Positions 1-11,500 of a stretch of DNA of 60,000 nucleotides are shown piece by piece. The position numbers were made by a program, and so were the translations under genes. Source of the DNA: Phoronis australis (lineage: Eukaryota; Phoronida; Phoronidae); the NCBI GenBank assembly GCA_002633005.1, contig NMRA01000034.1, forward strand, positions 955,766 through 1,015,765, in the 5' to 3' direction. Position 1 is the stretch's first letter, and every line of letters starts with the position of its first letter. Below the pieces are notes generated by a model. It was not told the DNA's origin, did not search any database, and worked only from the letters and a program-made list of their open reading frames with translations.

Positions 1-1631
1 CATCCATTAGTCCAGCAGAAGCTCGGAACTTCTCTTGATAAACGAACACTAGAGGATTATGCGATTGTACCGTTATCTATGTTCGAAGTTATGTCACGTT
101 GCGGCTTCAAATGTCCGAATTACTAATAATTTCGAATCGGAAAGCTCAGACATCGTTATTTTTCTGTTGTAGTCTACTTTACTAGACATTGGGAAATTCA
201 AATAAGTAAAACTGGAGATCTTGAAAGTATGAACGTTGTGGTTTCTAACACTTTTTAAGTCGTGTAGGACCTTATTAACAAGTCTGCCTGTTAAGCCAAA
301 TATTCACAAAACTTTAGATTTTAACTCAGTAAAAGTACAGTTTTCTGAAAGTAGAATGCCTGAAGAATTTGACGATTTTTTACACATTTTATCAATGTAC
401 CAATAACTGAGTCACCCGACTACGTCTTTGTACAATAGTTTAGCAAAAAAAAGAAAAGTACATTGTTAGCAAACAACAGTAACAATAACATAGTCAATAT
501 TTATTAGATACACATGCTCAGTGTGAGATCTCAAAAGAGTTGTCACCGTTTTCTAAATTATCGTTTCACTCTCGTTGTGTGCAACCTAAGAATATTTTCA
601 TGAAAATCATAAAAGTCCTAATTTTGACAGCCCCTCATGAAAAAAATGAAACATTTTAACATTAATTCTTAACGGCGTTTTGAAGAACAATGCATAAAGT
701 GCAATCCTTTCCTGAAGTTGGCCAAATTGGACATTTTTAGGGTCCCATATAACCTTAATCAGAAAGCCAACGATTCTCTACTCGGGCTTGCTGGCAATAT
801 GCCCACTTTGGGTCCCTTTCACAGGTCGGGTTTAAAAGCGGTTCACGACGGTTCGGTAATTCGCCATAATCCGCTGAGAAACGTGCTAACATCGCGAACA
901 GTCTGGCACACATCTACCATGATTCAAGAAGACTGTGGGCATCCAACAGAAATTTGATGTGCTCAATTATTTTCGTGGTTGTCTTGGTGGTGGGTGTAGA
1001 GTGGACCTGATTCATTTGCGTTGGCAACAGCCATGACCGTCTATACAAAAAGTCAACTTGCGTGTTGGCACCGTGTAAAACCGCTATCAGTCAGTCATAT
1101 TTTTCAGTTTCACGGAAAAGACGTGTCCTACACGGATACTGGAGCACGATATGAACACAGCAGCAACACTGTGCGCGTTCATCATTGCAGTTGTCTCTGT
1201 CAGCAGTAACGTCACGAATGTGTCGGAACCAATACGGATACTCTATATGACAACAAAGCAACGCGGCGACACCGTGGTTGACGCGATGGAGTCCTCAGCA
1301 GAAGCCCGTAGCTCCTGACCCGTAGAAAAAGAGGTGCAGATACGCGATCCCGCCATTCTGTACAGTCCCGGATTCACTCTATGAGGGGCCTGAGGCACTT
1401 TTGCCAGGATGATACGTACATGAAGTCGGGCACTCTACCTTACTTCCAAAAGTCTGAGAAACTAATTCACAAGGACAGAACGTTGTTGGAGGGGGCCCAT
1501 GATACTGCTGTTATGTTCCTATTTTGGTGAAATCAAATTAGACTAAGAAAAAAGGGGCAAAAACACAAATTTGGCACTTTTCACCGAAAAACCGTCACTT
1601 CCCTGCCGATGGTCGAATAAGGCCGACATTA
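1..1631. other. Intergenic, no gene seen
   Basis: I see no recognisable coding region, RNA gene or clear repeat here. Open frames are at most about 80 codons, match no family I know and lack splice or codon patterns of real exons. An exon of a gene lying upstream of the window cannot be excluded. Confidence 0.6.
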
Positions 1632-2198
1632 NNNNNNNNNNNNNNNNNNNNNNNNNNNNNNNNNNNNNNNNNNNNNNNNNNNNNNNNNNNNNNNNNNNNN
1701 NNNNNNNNNNNNNNNNNNNNNNNNNNNNNNNNNNNNNNNNNNNNNNNNNNNNNNNNNNNNNNNNNNNNNNNNNNNNNNNNNNNNNNNNNNNNNNNNNNNN
1801 NNNNNNNNNNNNNNNNNNNNNNNNNNNNNNNNNNNNNNNNNNNNNNNNNNNNNNNNNNNNNNNNNNNNNNNNNNNNNNNNNNNNNNNNNNNNNNNNNNNN
1901 NNNNNNNNNNNNNNNNNNNNNNNNNNNNNNNNNNNNNNNNNNNNNNNNNNNNNNNNNNNNNNNNNNNNNNNNNNNNNNNNNNNNNNNNNNNNNNNNNNNN
2001 NNNNNNNNNNNNNNNNNNNNNNNNNNNNNNNNNNNNNNNNNNNNNNNNNNNNNNNNNNNNNNNNNNNNNNNNNNNNNNNNNNNNNNNNNNNNNNNNNNNN
2101 NNNNNNNNNNNNNNNNNNNNNNNNNNNNNNNNNNNNNNNNNNNNNNNNNNNNNNNNNNNNNNNNNNNNNNNNNNNNNNNNNNNNNNNNNNNNNNNNNN
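1632..2198. other. Assembly gap (567 N)
   Basis: A run of N. Open frames that read through it are meaningless. The sequence on both sides shows no gene. Confidence 0.99.
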
Positions 2199-2960
2199 GC
2201 ACGGTAAACTCAACGCAAAACCAAGTGGCGGGAAACGCTTGCCTCCTAAAACGTCACTTCCGGAGTAGCGGACGAGTAATTAATAAAATTACGAAAAACT
2301 GTAATTAAGTGGAAAATATGTCTAGGATAACCAACCAACCTTATTTTAGCTCAAAATGACATGAAAAAAGGTTGCCTTCGCCTTTAACATGTTCACAAAT
2401 ACAAAGAAATCACATTCACTTAGCCTACATGCAATGTTTCCTTAATAATGCCCCCACACCTAGCCTACCCCTAGATTTTCATATTTTGGCAGTGCAAAGT
2501 GGCAGCGGCCGCAGCCTAAAGGTTCATTGCCACCTGCAAAGTCTCCGTGGGTGGCACTCAACAGTTTTTGCAGATTTTGGTCTTGAAAAACCAGGTCGAG
2601 TCAGCTCCAACAGCCTGTTCCACAGGATACAAAAAACCTGAACATTCGAAGAGTAGAAATGGGCAAAAGAGTTCAAAAACCTTGAACAAAGTCTATTGAA
2701 ACTGATCCCAAAGTCTCTTTTCCACCTTTTACGACTACCGGAATAGGAGCCGGCTACTTGAAAAAACGAGCAAAAATACGCCAAATCAGCAGTTTTCACC
2801 CCAAAGCCACCACTTGTATGCGATTATTAAGAACTGAGAGACTGTCTCTCAGTTCATTCAGACTGCAAAAACTCTCCAGATTCCATAAATCAGGTGAAAA
2901 GTGGATGTCGACCAGCCAGACTTTTCACTAGTCCAAAGAGTCTGAAGGGTACCTGGCGTG
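2199..2960. other. Intergenic, one short hairpin
   Basis: No gene seen. The only structure is a perfect 11 bp inverted repeat with a 3 nt loop at 2831-2855 (arm GAACTGAGAGA). I assign no function to it. Confidence 0.6.
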
Positions 2961-3087
2961 CGTTCAGTAACGCTAGGACCTACGCTAGGACCTAGTTAAA
3001 ATCTAACCAAAGTCGCGTGTTCCTATTGAAAATACACGGCAATATCTCACGTAATCCCGCGAAGTCTTGCTTTTTAGCGAGGTCCTA

Positions 3088-5546
3088 CAGGGCTCCACAT
3101 AACGAGCTGCAGGTCGCATTTGCGACCTGAAATTTGGAAATGCGAGCTGAGATTTTTGTCAGTTCGTATCAAGTCACAAAATGCGACCTGGAATTTTCAA
3201 CGAATGCGAGCTGAGTTTTTACACTTCTCGGCAGATACCTGGCAAATATAAAGCAATCCGACCATTACTTGTTGCCAAATCCAAGTGCAAAAGACAACTA
3301 ATTGAGAACAGCCCTCCCGATGACTTGTAAGCAAGTCGCGTGACCACGGGATATGCAGAATCGATCTTTGACGCGTTTCATTGGCTAACATTTTCGGCCA
3401 CTTTTGCAAATTTCCGGATTTGCCGAAGAAAGTTTCGAGCCACAGAACACGTGATAAAACCTCACAAAACAGCGATGTTTCTATTAATTCTTAAGCAATC
3501 AACCTATCAAACTTTGTGGTGGACAAATATGTTTGTTTTTCGCTTAAGATGTCCTTATTACATTTACCAAATATCCACGACAATATCCCTGATCTCGCAC
3601 TGCGGCACTGGTCGGTCCCGTTGTTAGCGTGCAAGCGATCCCGGCAAGACAATCGTGACTTAGATATGTGCGCCTCGTTTTTATCCCATAAGACAGCCAA
3701 AGTGAAAATGACAACCTATTAATCCCCAAACGACGATCACATCTTTACTTTCAGTTGCCAAGAAATTCTCAAACCCCATCACTGGTTTCTGGGGCTACGT
3801 GCGCGAAATATGATTTGTCTTTCACACGTTGTTGCCAACGTAAAGTGTAGGCCTATTCCAGCAATTCAAGTGCGTGAACTCACGCGTGCGCACCGTTTCA
3901 AAGCTGCACATCAAAAGAGAACAGCGGCAGTCCTAAATGAAAGAGTATACCGGCTTGGCTCTGTTAAGCACCCGAGTGCCAATGGTTTATTTGAAAATGA
4001 GCTCATAGATTTCCGGCGGTTATAAAAGACCTGATGCTTTACGATATTCCCCGGGACGGATGTACGTAACCCAGAACTGATATTTTCCAGTTCCGATGTT
4101 TCTCGTGGTCGATGTTCTCTAAACCCTATATTCTATGCCCGTAGCCAGCTATTGCAACTAAACAGGTACTAGATGCGAAATTGTGGTTAGCGAACTTTTT
4201 ATTCTTCTCTTCATACACCTCCCCCCCCTCCCCGGCAACTTTTCGGTCCCCGTACCATCGCTGCTGTAAAAATGTTCAGACTCCAATAGAAACAATCATG
4301 TTCCAGCTGAAGCGGGAAATTAAGAACAATATTATTCCAGGTGAAAAAAGGGTACAGTGTATGTGGTAACGATATGCAGAAAGTCACCCCTACTAGATGG
4401 AGTTTGCCTCGCAAAATCGTATTATTATAACGTTTCTTACCATTGTAGTCTTTTAATATCTTATTACCGCAAACACTCAGGTTAACGACTATGCTAACTC
4501 GCAAGCCTACTCTCTACCTTTGAAAAGTTTCACAATAAGCGCTCACTGGTCTACTAAGCGTTCCCCCTCAACTTTTGAGAATTTCCAATTAAGCGCCCAC
4601 AGTTTAGGCTAGCGCCCATCATATCGCACTACAAACAACCGCGCGTGGTTTAAAATTGACTCGCAGTCTACATGGTGTGTCACTCTCATTTTACACAACA
4701 AATTCCGTTTTCTCAATATGTAAAACACAAATCCCGGCTTTGTTTTATACCTCCGAAACAAAGTTAACACTAGTGACATGCGTGTCGTTTTGTGACTGAC
4801 CTATTTTTCCCGTACCTGGAAGGTATTGAGCAAACTTGCCATTACCAGATGGAAACTCGCACAGAGGGAGTCGGGAATTATTTGGAGGTTATTCACTTCA
4901 TGGAAAACTAACTGTTGAGTACGTAAGCAGCATAAGTACCACATTTTGGTTGTGAAATTTGCACTGAATTGTTTATTCGGTTAAAGCATTGTTTCACGGA
5001 TTTTTCTCGACAGACGTTTTTCAAACATGAATATTTAAGTTGCAAAATTTGGGCTGCGAACAAAAAGCGGAGGGAATTTGCCCTCGGAGTTAGTTTGAAT
5101 CTTTAACGACTTTGATGACAGCCAGTAGCTGGTGAGACCTAGCAAAATCCCGGATACTTTTTCAACGGGCATTTTCTCCCTTTTCAAATCACAAACTTAG
5201 CTACTCGAATGCACGTTTCAGTTAGAGAGCACTAATTCAACTTTCACGTCGGGAACTTGACTTGCGCTCTAGAAACTTTCAATGGCGGTCGTGAAGAACA
5301 GTAACGCCGTACCTGCATGAACGAAGTCAGTTTTGGGATCTGAAATTTGTGAGTATTTAACGCGGCAGGAAAGAGCATAATCTAAACATTTTCTCGATGA
5401 TCTAAAATCAATTTTGGCGCGTAAAAATGGCGGGAAAATTTTGCGACCTGGCATTTATGAATGCGAGCTGGATTTTTCAAATGCGACCTGGGATTCTGGC
5501 TAGGTCGCAAAATGCGACCTGACGATTTTAATAGCGTCGAGCCCTG
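3088..5546. mobile_element. hAT-like DNA transposon, non-autonomous, inserted in an older MITE
   Basis: The left end reads CAGGGCTCCAC and the right end, inverted, reads CAGGGCTCGAC, as in hAT-type terminal repeats. The 5 bp sequence TCCTA flanks both ends (3083-3087 and 5547-5551), which fits a target site duplication. Just inside each end lies a palindrome, AGGTCGCATTTGCGACCT on the left and AGGTCGCAAAATGCGACCT on the right, followed by several GCGACCTG/GCGAGCTG motifs. These look like subterminal transposase-binding repeats. The ~2.46 kb interior has only short open frames and no transposase I recognise, so the copy is probably non-autonomous or decayed. hAT elements usually make 8 bp duplications; 5 bp types are known, so the family is tentative. 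Confidence 0.55.
4537..4625. repeat. Degenerate AATAAGCGCCC cluster inside the hAT-like element
   Basis: Spaced copies AATAAGCGCTC, CTAAGCGTTCCC, ATTAAGCGCCC and GCTAGCGCCC. Same motif family as the clusters at 28262 and 45690. Confidence 0.5.
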
Positions 5547-5564
5547 TCCTAGCGTTACTGAACG

Positions 5565-8175
5565 GGAGGCTGAATTTCATGCTAAAATTCAACTTCCCGC
5601 TTGCAAGCAGTAAAGGTTTAAAAAAGCCACGGCTAAGCAAAAAGTAGATCAAGGGGTCAACAGATGACAATCTTTCACTCAGACTGAACAGATTCAAAAA
5701 TCAAGCAAATGCTATTCGTAGCCTTCACATGCAGCTCAGAACTTGAAATGCCCAGCCAACCCAGCAGGAACAATTTTTTAATGAACACTGGAGAAAGCAA
5801 ACTGAACCGTGGCTCAAAAAACTATTGAGTGCCACCGTGATCGAGATAATCTTCCGAGTTTTCACCGCCAGAGGCCGCATTACTTCCGCGTTTGTACACC
5901 ACGTTCTCGAGCTTTTTGTTGTCACCTGACCACGATTCATGGCGTGTTATAGAGCCCCCCCTGAGCCGGCAATGTATGAAAGGAGGCTCATATTCAATTA
6001 TTGAACTTTGACCAGCGATTCGTTTGAAAATGGTGGTGGTCTTGCTAATGACTGTATTCACGGTATCGCAGTTAAACTCGTATTCAATGCCAGGGAATCT
6101 TATTCACAATCTTACACAGTAAATGTAGGTGGGAAGATTTGCATTTTATTGTTAAACGTCGGAAAGTGTTTATATGACGATTGTCCGGTTTGATTTCATT
6201 AGAACTTAACATCGATTTATCATCACCCTTGATCTTTCAAAACACTTTCATAAAATTCATATCAACTCATTCAAATATCCTAATATTTCAATTACTTGAT
6301 AACACTGAAAATTGTAATTTACGAAATGTTTGTATTTTAGCAATATTTTCAACTAGTAATTGAATGAAACTTTGTGACTCTAAAAATTCCAAGACGGATA
6401 ATCTTAGCCCAATTTGAACTATTAGCGGCCGTAAAACGTATACATTGCGGGATTGCCCGTCTCTGGTTAACCTAAGACGGATTCACGTTGCTGAAATTAT
6501 TTTATCGACCAATTTAATCGAGCGTGTGCTTTAAAAGAAACCGACTAAAGTAATCTTGTCTTCAAAAAGGAGAACACGCGATATTCAATACGGCAAACTG
6601 ACTCGATAATCGTCAACTCTCTTCACCAGATGACTCACTGTCGCCGCCAGCGAACGCTAATTACATGATTTTACGACACTTTAATTTAGGCTGGCGACTA
6701 AGAAGGTAATTTTATAAAAAGAAAAAGCTTAAACGTTTCATTTGCACATTTCGCACGCCCAGTGCCCCGTATACTGTTACAGGAGAAAGAAGGAAACATC
6801 TTTCCAGTTGAATTGAAATTGCGTTTTAAGCAAAATTGTAACACTGCCAAGGCATCTTCTGAGTTTCACGAACACAATTAACAAATGCCAACTATATTAT
6901 TTAAGTTGATTCAAACAGGAGAGCGTGTGCAAGACTGCCAAAACTTTATTCACATATTTCGGAGGATTGACATTTCATGTAAATAAGCTCAGTCACATGC
7001 TCTTGAGGGCTAATAACAAAATGTGTCGTTCGATACATTTTGCTTGCCAGTGAAACAATCACGTTTTCCTTTCTTGGAAACTACACAAGGTTTTCGACTT
7101 TGTTCATAAAGCAACATGGTTCTCAATGTCCACTAAGTGCGACTTAAAACGTATTTGCGGTTTATTTCTATTTTCAAAAATGAACTTGTTGAAAACAGTC
7201 GTGGTAGTTTTAATGCACGGTATCAATGTTAACGTAGAACAAATTTGATAAAGAAATCATATGAACACAGAAGTTTAAAAATAACAAAATAGTGAAAAAT
7301 TAAAACTTTAGAACTCTAAAGCGACATTAAACCTGTGCTTTCTGTCAAAAAGTCTTGATTTAGACTATTTATCGTTATAAAATTAGTCTTAAGTTATTCT
7401 TTAATAAAATAGGTGCGACTTACAAGCTTGGAAACAACTGTCTTCAGACCAGTCAAATATCGAGTCACCAGTCGTATAACGATAAGCAATCTAAATCAAA
7501 TGCTGGTATTTATTATGAAAAGCGGGATTATATCTGATTAATTTTTTCTTTTTAGTCTTTTTACTGTCAGCAAAATCAATTTCAACTTTATCTCCCAAAC
7601 AGTGAGTGTTAAACCGCACCCTAATGCACAAATGTAGTGAGACGTCATTAACGTATGAAGCATCAGGGCCTGGGAGATTGTCTCTTGAACACCCTTATTC
7701 AACTTAATGTAAACTACGAGAACACCTAAGACATAGGGGCAATAGACGAACTCGTGAGTCCTTCTATGGGATTAAAAAGTACCCAGCTACAACAATTAAT
7801 GGTAATTTGTGGCGCGCTTTAGTAACGATGTTCGTGGCCCTCTGCGGCTTAGCGGCTAAACATAATGTGCTGTATTCCCCCGTGCGACCGACTGGCGCCA
7901 GTGCCCAATATACACTCACTCGATAGGTAGGGCTATATTTCAATGCCGCGCGAAGACCCGCCCACATCGATCACATTTTCCTTGTGAATTAGGCATAATA
8001 CTAAGCACTTTACTTTGGCAGAGTTTATTAAACACATTTGACAAAATTGTAAACTTATGTTCCTGCAATTGGAGGTCTAATGACTCGTCTCCTGTCTCCG
8101 AGTTATTCTCTTGAATGAGACTCGCTTGTGGTTTGACAGACTACAAGGGGAGGTAAATCCTGATAATTGTTTACA
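5565..8175. other. Intergenic region upstream of BAMBI
   Basis: No coding exon is recognisable. Most of it is AT-rich unique-looking DNA with scattered short open frames. Toward the right end it holds the candidate BMP-response motif listed separately. Distal enhancers or a 5' noncoding exon of BAMBI could lie here but cannot be seen from sequence alone. Confidence 0.55.
7892..7901. promoter_or_regulatory. TGGCGCC palindrome, candidate BMP-SMAD site upstream of BAMBI
   Basis: The palindrome CTGGCGCCAG lies about 585 bp upstream of the BAMBI start codon. GGCGCC-type palindromes are established SMAD1/5 binding sites in BMP-responsive promoters such as Id1, and vertebrate BAMBI is itself induced by BMP. 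A CAGAC SMAD box lies at 8138-8142 and a GTCT at about 8094, so the two half-site types of a bipartite element are present, though spread over about 250 bp. A second TGGCGCC lies in intron 1 at 19645-19651. Function is inferred only from motif and position; a 10 bp motif can occur by chance. Confidence 0.35.
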
Positions 8176-8181
8176 TATAAA
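8176..8181 (+). promoter_or_regulatory. Candidate TATA box for BAMBI
   Basis: TATAAA lies 305 bp upstream of the start codon, which would place a transcription start near 8205 and give a 5' leader of about 280 nt with no required leader intron. In AT-rich DNA this hexamer is common, so the call rests mostly on its position. Confidence 0.3.
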
Positions 8182-8408
8182 CTAGGTCGACTCAACCATG
8201 TGGGTAGAGTAAATTGGTACGCTGGCGAACGAGTGTGGTGTACTGAAGTAGAGCCGACGTAAACAGACTGAAGACATCGAGGGAAACTCGCTTCTCCACC
8301 GATCGTTTATTTTCGTAACTGGACTACTTGGGACATTCGTTACCTCCAGGAATTGTTGACGAATGTGAAATTCCCAGATCCACTTGACTACCAGTACTAC
8401 TACCATAC

Positions 8409-8489
8409 ATGAGTCAGTTCTTTAAAACACTCGCTCAAGGATTTCCTCATGTTTCTGTGATGGTGCAAGTTTCCTCATGTGAACTATGA
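8409..8489 (+). promoter_or_regulatory. Upstream ORFs in the presumed BAMBI leader
   Basis: A 26-codon upstream frame runs from ATG 8409 to TGA 8487-8489, so its stop overlaps the BAMBI start as ATGA. A second in-frame ATG sits at 8460. A four-codon frame (8449-8460) and a bare start-stop ATGTGA (8477-8482, three bases before the main ATG) lie in other frames. If the transcript begins upstream, ribosomes must bypass or reinitiate past these, which would lower and possibly regulate BAMBI output. Confidence 0.4.
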
Positions 8490-8561
8490 AGCGCCGAAGA
8501 GTAGACTCCCCGTGCTTACGGGCTTCGCTTCTGTTCGTGCTGTTTTCAGTTTATGTTCAAG
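8486..8561 (+). CDS. BAMBI: BAMBI exon 1: signal peptide
   Basis: Encodes a basic start (MKRRR) followed by a hydrophobic core (ASLLFVLFSVYV), a classic secretion signal, and stops inside the Gly codon just before mature residues GDINC. The donor is G|GTAAGAG, phase 1. Human BAMBI also breaks at the Gly next to the mature N-terminus. Confidence 0.88.
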
Positions 8562-11500
8562 GTAAGAGTCGTTTGTGCCCTGTTAATGTCGCTCATACAA
8601 CCCGTCTTATTATCTGACAGTCGTATTGCGATAACCAGGGGGAACGTGCCCACTTGGTGTAACCAACAGTATTCAAAACTATCCGCGCTATCGAGTTCAG
8701 CTTCAATTATATCGTAGGCCTACAACAGAAACCCAACCATTCGGAATGTTCGCGTATCAAATGACTTTTACCAGTTAATAACAACTGTCTTCGTCCCTTT
8801 GTTAAAATAAAAACGCCATAAATGTTCGATTAAAGCCCCACCGTCGGATTAGACCGCGAGTGTACACAGAACGTTCGCAAATTTGTGTTAAGACGTAAAA
8901 CGGCTTAAGTCGAGTCAGACGAAGCGGCTGAGTAAGTTTTCGCGAATTAAGCTGAACTGTCAATTAGTATAGTACACTGAACGCTATCGTAATCTTAGGG
9001 TAGCTTTGTTTAATGTTGATTTAAGGACCCGGCTTCATGTGCTGTGTGCATGCAGTGGAGTCGTAACCTGTGTTTTCGTGTAGTTCATGTAGTTCCTGTT
9101 TTAATGAGCTCTACCTGCGGTGAAAACATCCTGACTTTATCGGTACACTTGCTCCAGATTTCACTACTCTTGTCTTCGCAGTGCCTATACTAAAAGTGCA
9201 CAAGGCTTGCATCAAAATCTGCCCTCGTGCTCGACACTGCGGACAGGTGTGAAAACACGAAATTTATTTTTCGAAAAATATTCCTCAAAGCCCTGTAGGA
9301 TTTTGTAATGTAGCTTGTATTTTGTCTCGTGGTAGTGTCCGTCTACAGTTAAAATCGTGAGTCCATCGTTTGCTGACACGCGCCATATTAAACACGGCTA
9401 CGTTATGATGGTTATGCAAACGTGCATTATAAATTGACTTGCCAGTCAGCTACGGCGCCGACAGTATCCCAACATAAGTTATCAGGCAACACATTTCTCA
9501 CTAACTTGTTGAATCGAGAAAGATTTTATAAATTGTTTCCGCTTATCAGGCGCGTGACAGTAATTGCTGGCCGCATAATTTACAAAGCTTGCTCAACCGA
9601 CAATTCAAACCTAGGTTAAAATCACTAAGACGACTCGATGGCCACTGAAAAATACCAATATTGTCTCTTGTTCCATTTCATATGATTTCTGCGTCCAGTC
9701 CTACAGTTATTTTCGCCGTCCCCCGTTCACCTTCGAACGATGTATGTGACTAGAGCGGAGACAAATTTTCCTTATTGTCACATTCGTTGCTCTTTATGCA
9801 CAAAAGCGCGAGTAATTTCGACTGAACGGATAATGCTCGCAACGCAAATTGCCCTACGAGAAAGCGACAGTTTCAGTCGGTGACAATGAGAAAATTGCCA
9901 CGGTGTAATTTAGTAAGAACGCGGGATCCTCGCTAATTACGCTGTGAGACATTATAAACTTGAGTGAATCTCACTGTTGTCCAGCGACAGAAGTTGTGGA
10001 ATCACACCTGTTTCCACCACATTTTCCCTGGCAGTAAAATCTCCATGGTTACGGTACAGTCCGAAGAACAGTTAGAATAATAAGGCAGGATGAAAACGCA
10101 ACAGAAGGAAGTTTTTTGTTAACACGCTGTGATCGAGGTTATGGCCGAGTGTCAAAAGTATACTTAATCGTCGTAACTCATCTCTTGCCGTAGTCAAAGG
10201 GGAATAGTTTAGCTATTTAATAGGATAATGGTGTAGTAGTGCCCAAGGCCCGGGGCTAGCGTTTGTCCGAAGCTTCGGTGTCGTGCAGTTCGCGACTAGA
10301 GCAGTTGTCACTTAGCATGAGTCGGTTTCACACACTAAGTTTGTGTTACAATATAAAACGTCTAAGGAATTTTGTTGGTAAGGGAATGGTACTGTTGTGG
10401 TTCTCTTAAATCAAGCGATCCGGTATAAACCTGTCTCCCATGGTTTGAAAATTGAGGGCTCTGACTGAGAGTTTATCGGGATTTAATCTAACGCATTTCG
10501 CGGTTACCAACGCCAGTCTAGATAAAAGTATCTCAATCTTTTAACATGTAATCAAGGTTTATATCAATTCTTAAATCGCGTTTAACTTTTGACTGCGAAG
10601 TGATACCATGGCCGGAGTCTGTTTGGTGTAGCGAGACAGTACGAGCATGTATGAGTTGTTGAACTACCTGTTACCTTCGTCCTGCTTCCTTCGGTTTCTC
10701 TACAATGAGCTCCCACCCCGTTTCTAACAAGCCTTGGCATTCCTCGATGGATTTCGATATTTTCTTCAAACATAAGCCCGAGGCATCTAGATTTACAAGT
10801 CAATTAATAACCTTAGATGTTACCAATAATTACGTCCCTTTGCGTAACCGTCCTGACTCGTTATGAACGCCCAGTGCATATGTATCGATGAAACATGCGT
10901 TTCTCCGTTTGATGAGCGATTATTTTGGTATGAAATCGGTCGTAATGTTGTTAGCTTTGCAGTAAATTGACTGAAAAGTACCATCTTGCTGAGTTTATTT
11001 ACGTCTATCGTCAATAAATAAACAATGTGAATGTCTATATTCTTAGCCGTTGCTACACGAACATTGTAAACTCAGGTTAGTTTTGTATATCACGGCAATA
11101 CTTTTTCATGGTTTTGGAGCACAAGTTTACTTTTCGTCGTAAAGTTTTGAAGTGATGCCTCGATCGCATAATACTTTCGACGCCGATCCGTTGATTTTAT
11201 GGCTGAAAATGGTCTTATTGACCGATAGTCAAAGCGATTTTTGGGAGCTCCGTCCGCGTGAAAAATATCGAACGATACTGACACGATTAAAGATCTCCCG
11301 ATCTGTGCTGGATCTCTGTCGACAGAACCAGCCGAGCACCGACCGATATGTGACCATGGCATAAGGTGAATTCATGGAAAAATTGACGTAGTGACTATGT
11401 AGTGAAGGAACGTTTGCTGAGAAAAAATAATTTTTGCCTCTTTGTAGACTAGAACCTGCAACCCCCGCGGAAGCAATCTAACTTTGCTGGAGGAGCTAAA

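Larger units (their letters stand above)
2961..5564. mobile_element. Old ~140 bp MITE, split by a later insertion
   Basis: The left end (2961-2986) begins CGTTCAGTAACGCTAGGACC. Its inverted copy lies in two pieces, 3076-3087 and 5552-5564, separated by the inner element at 3088-5546. Removing that insertion and one copy of its 5 bp target duplication gives a 135-140 bp element with about 25 bp terminal inverted repeats that match except for one short indel. It has no coding capacity, so it is a MITE. I could not find a clear target duplication at its own outer ends, so the superfamily is open. Confidence 0.55.

Noticed and set aside
1543-2308. Open frames of 194-245 codons spanning the N gap
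   Set aside because: Almost all residues are unknown; they exist only because N does not encode a stop.
5725-6061. Antisense open frames of 71-79 codons upstream of BAMBI
   Set aside because: They overlap each other in different frames and show no known motif.
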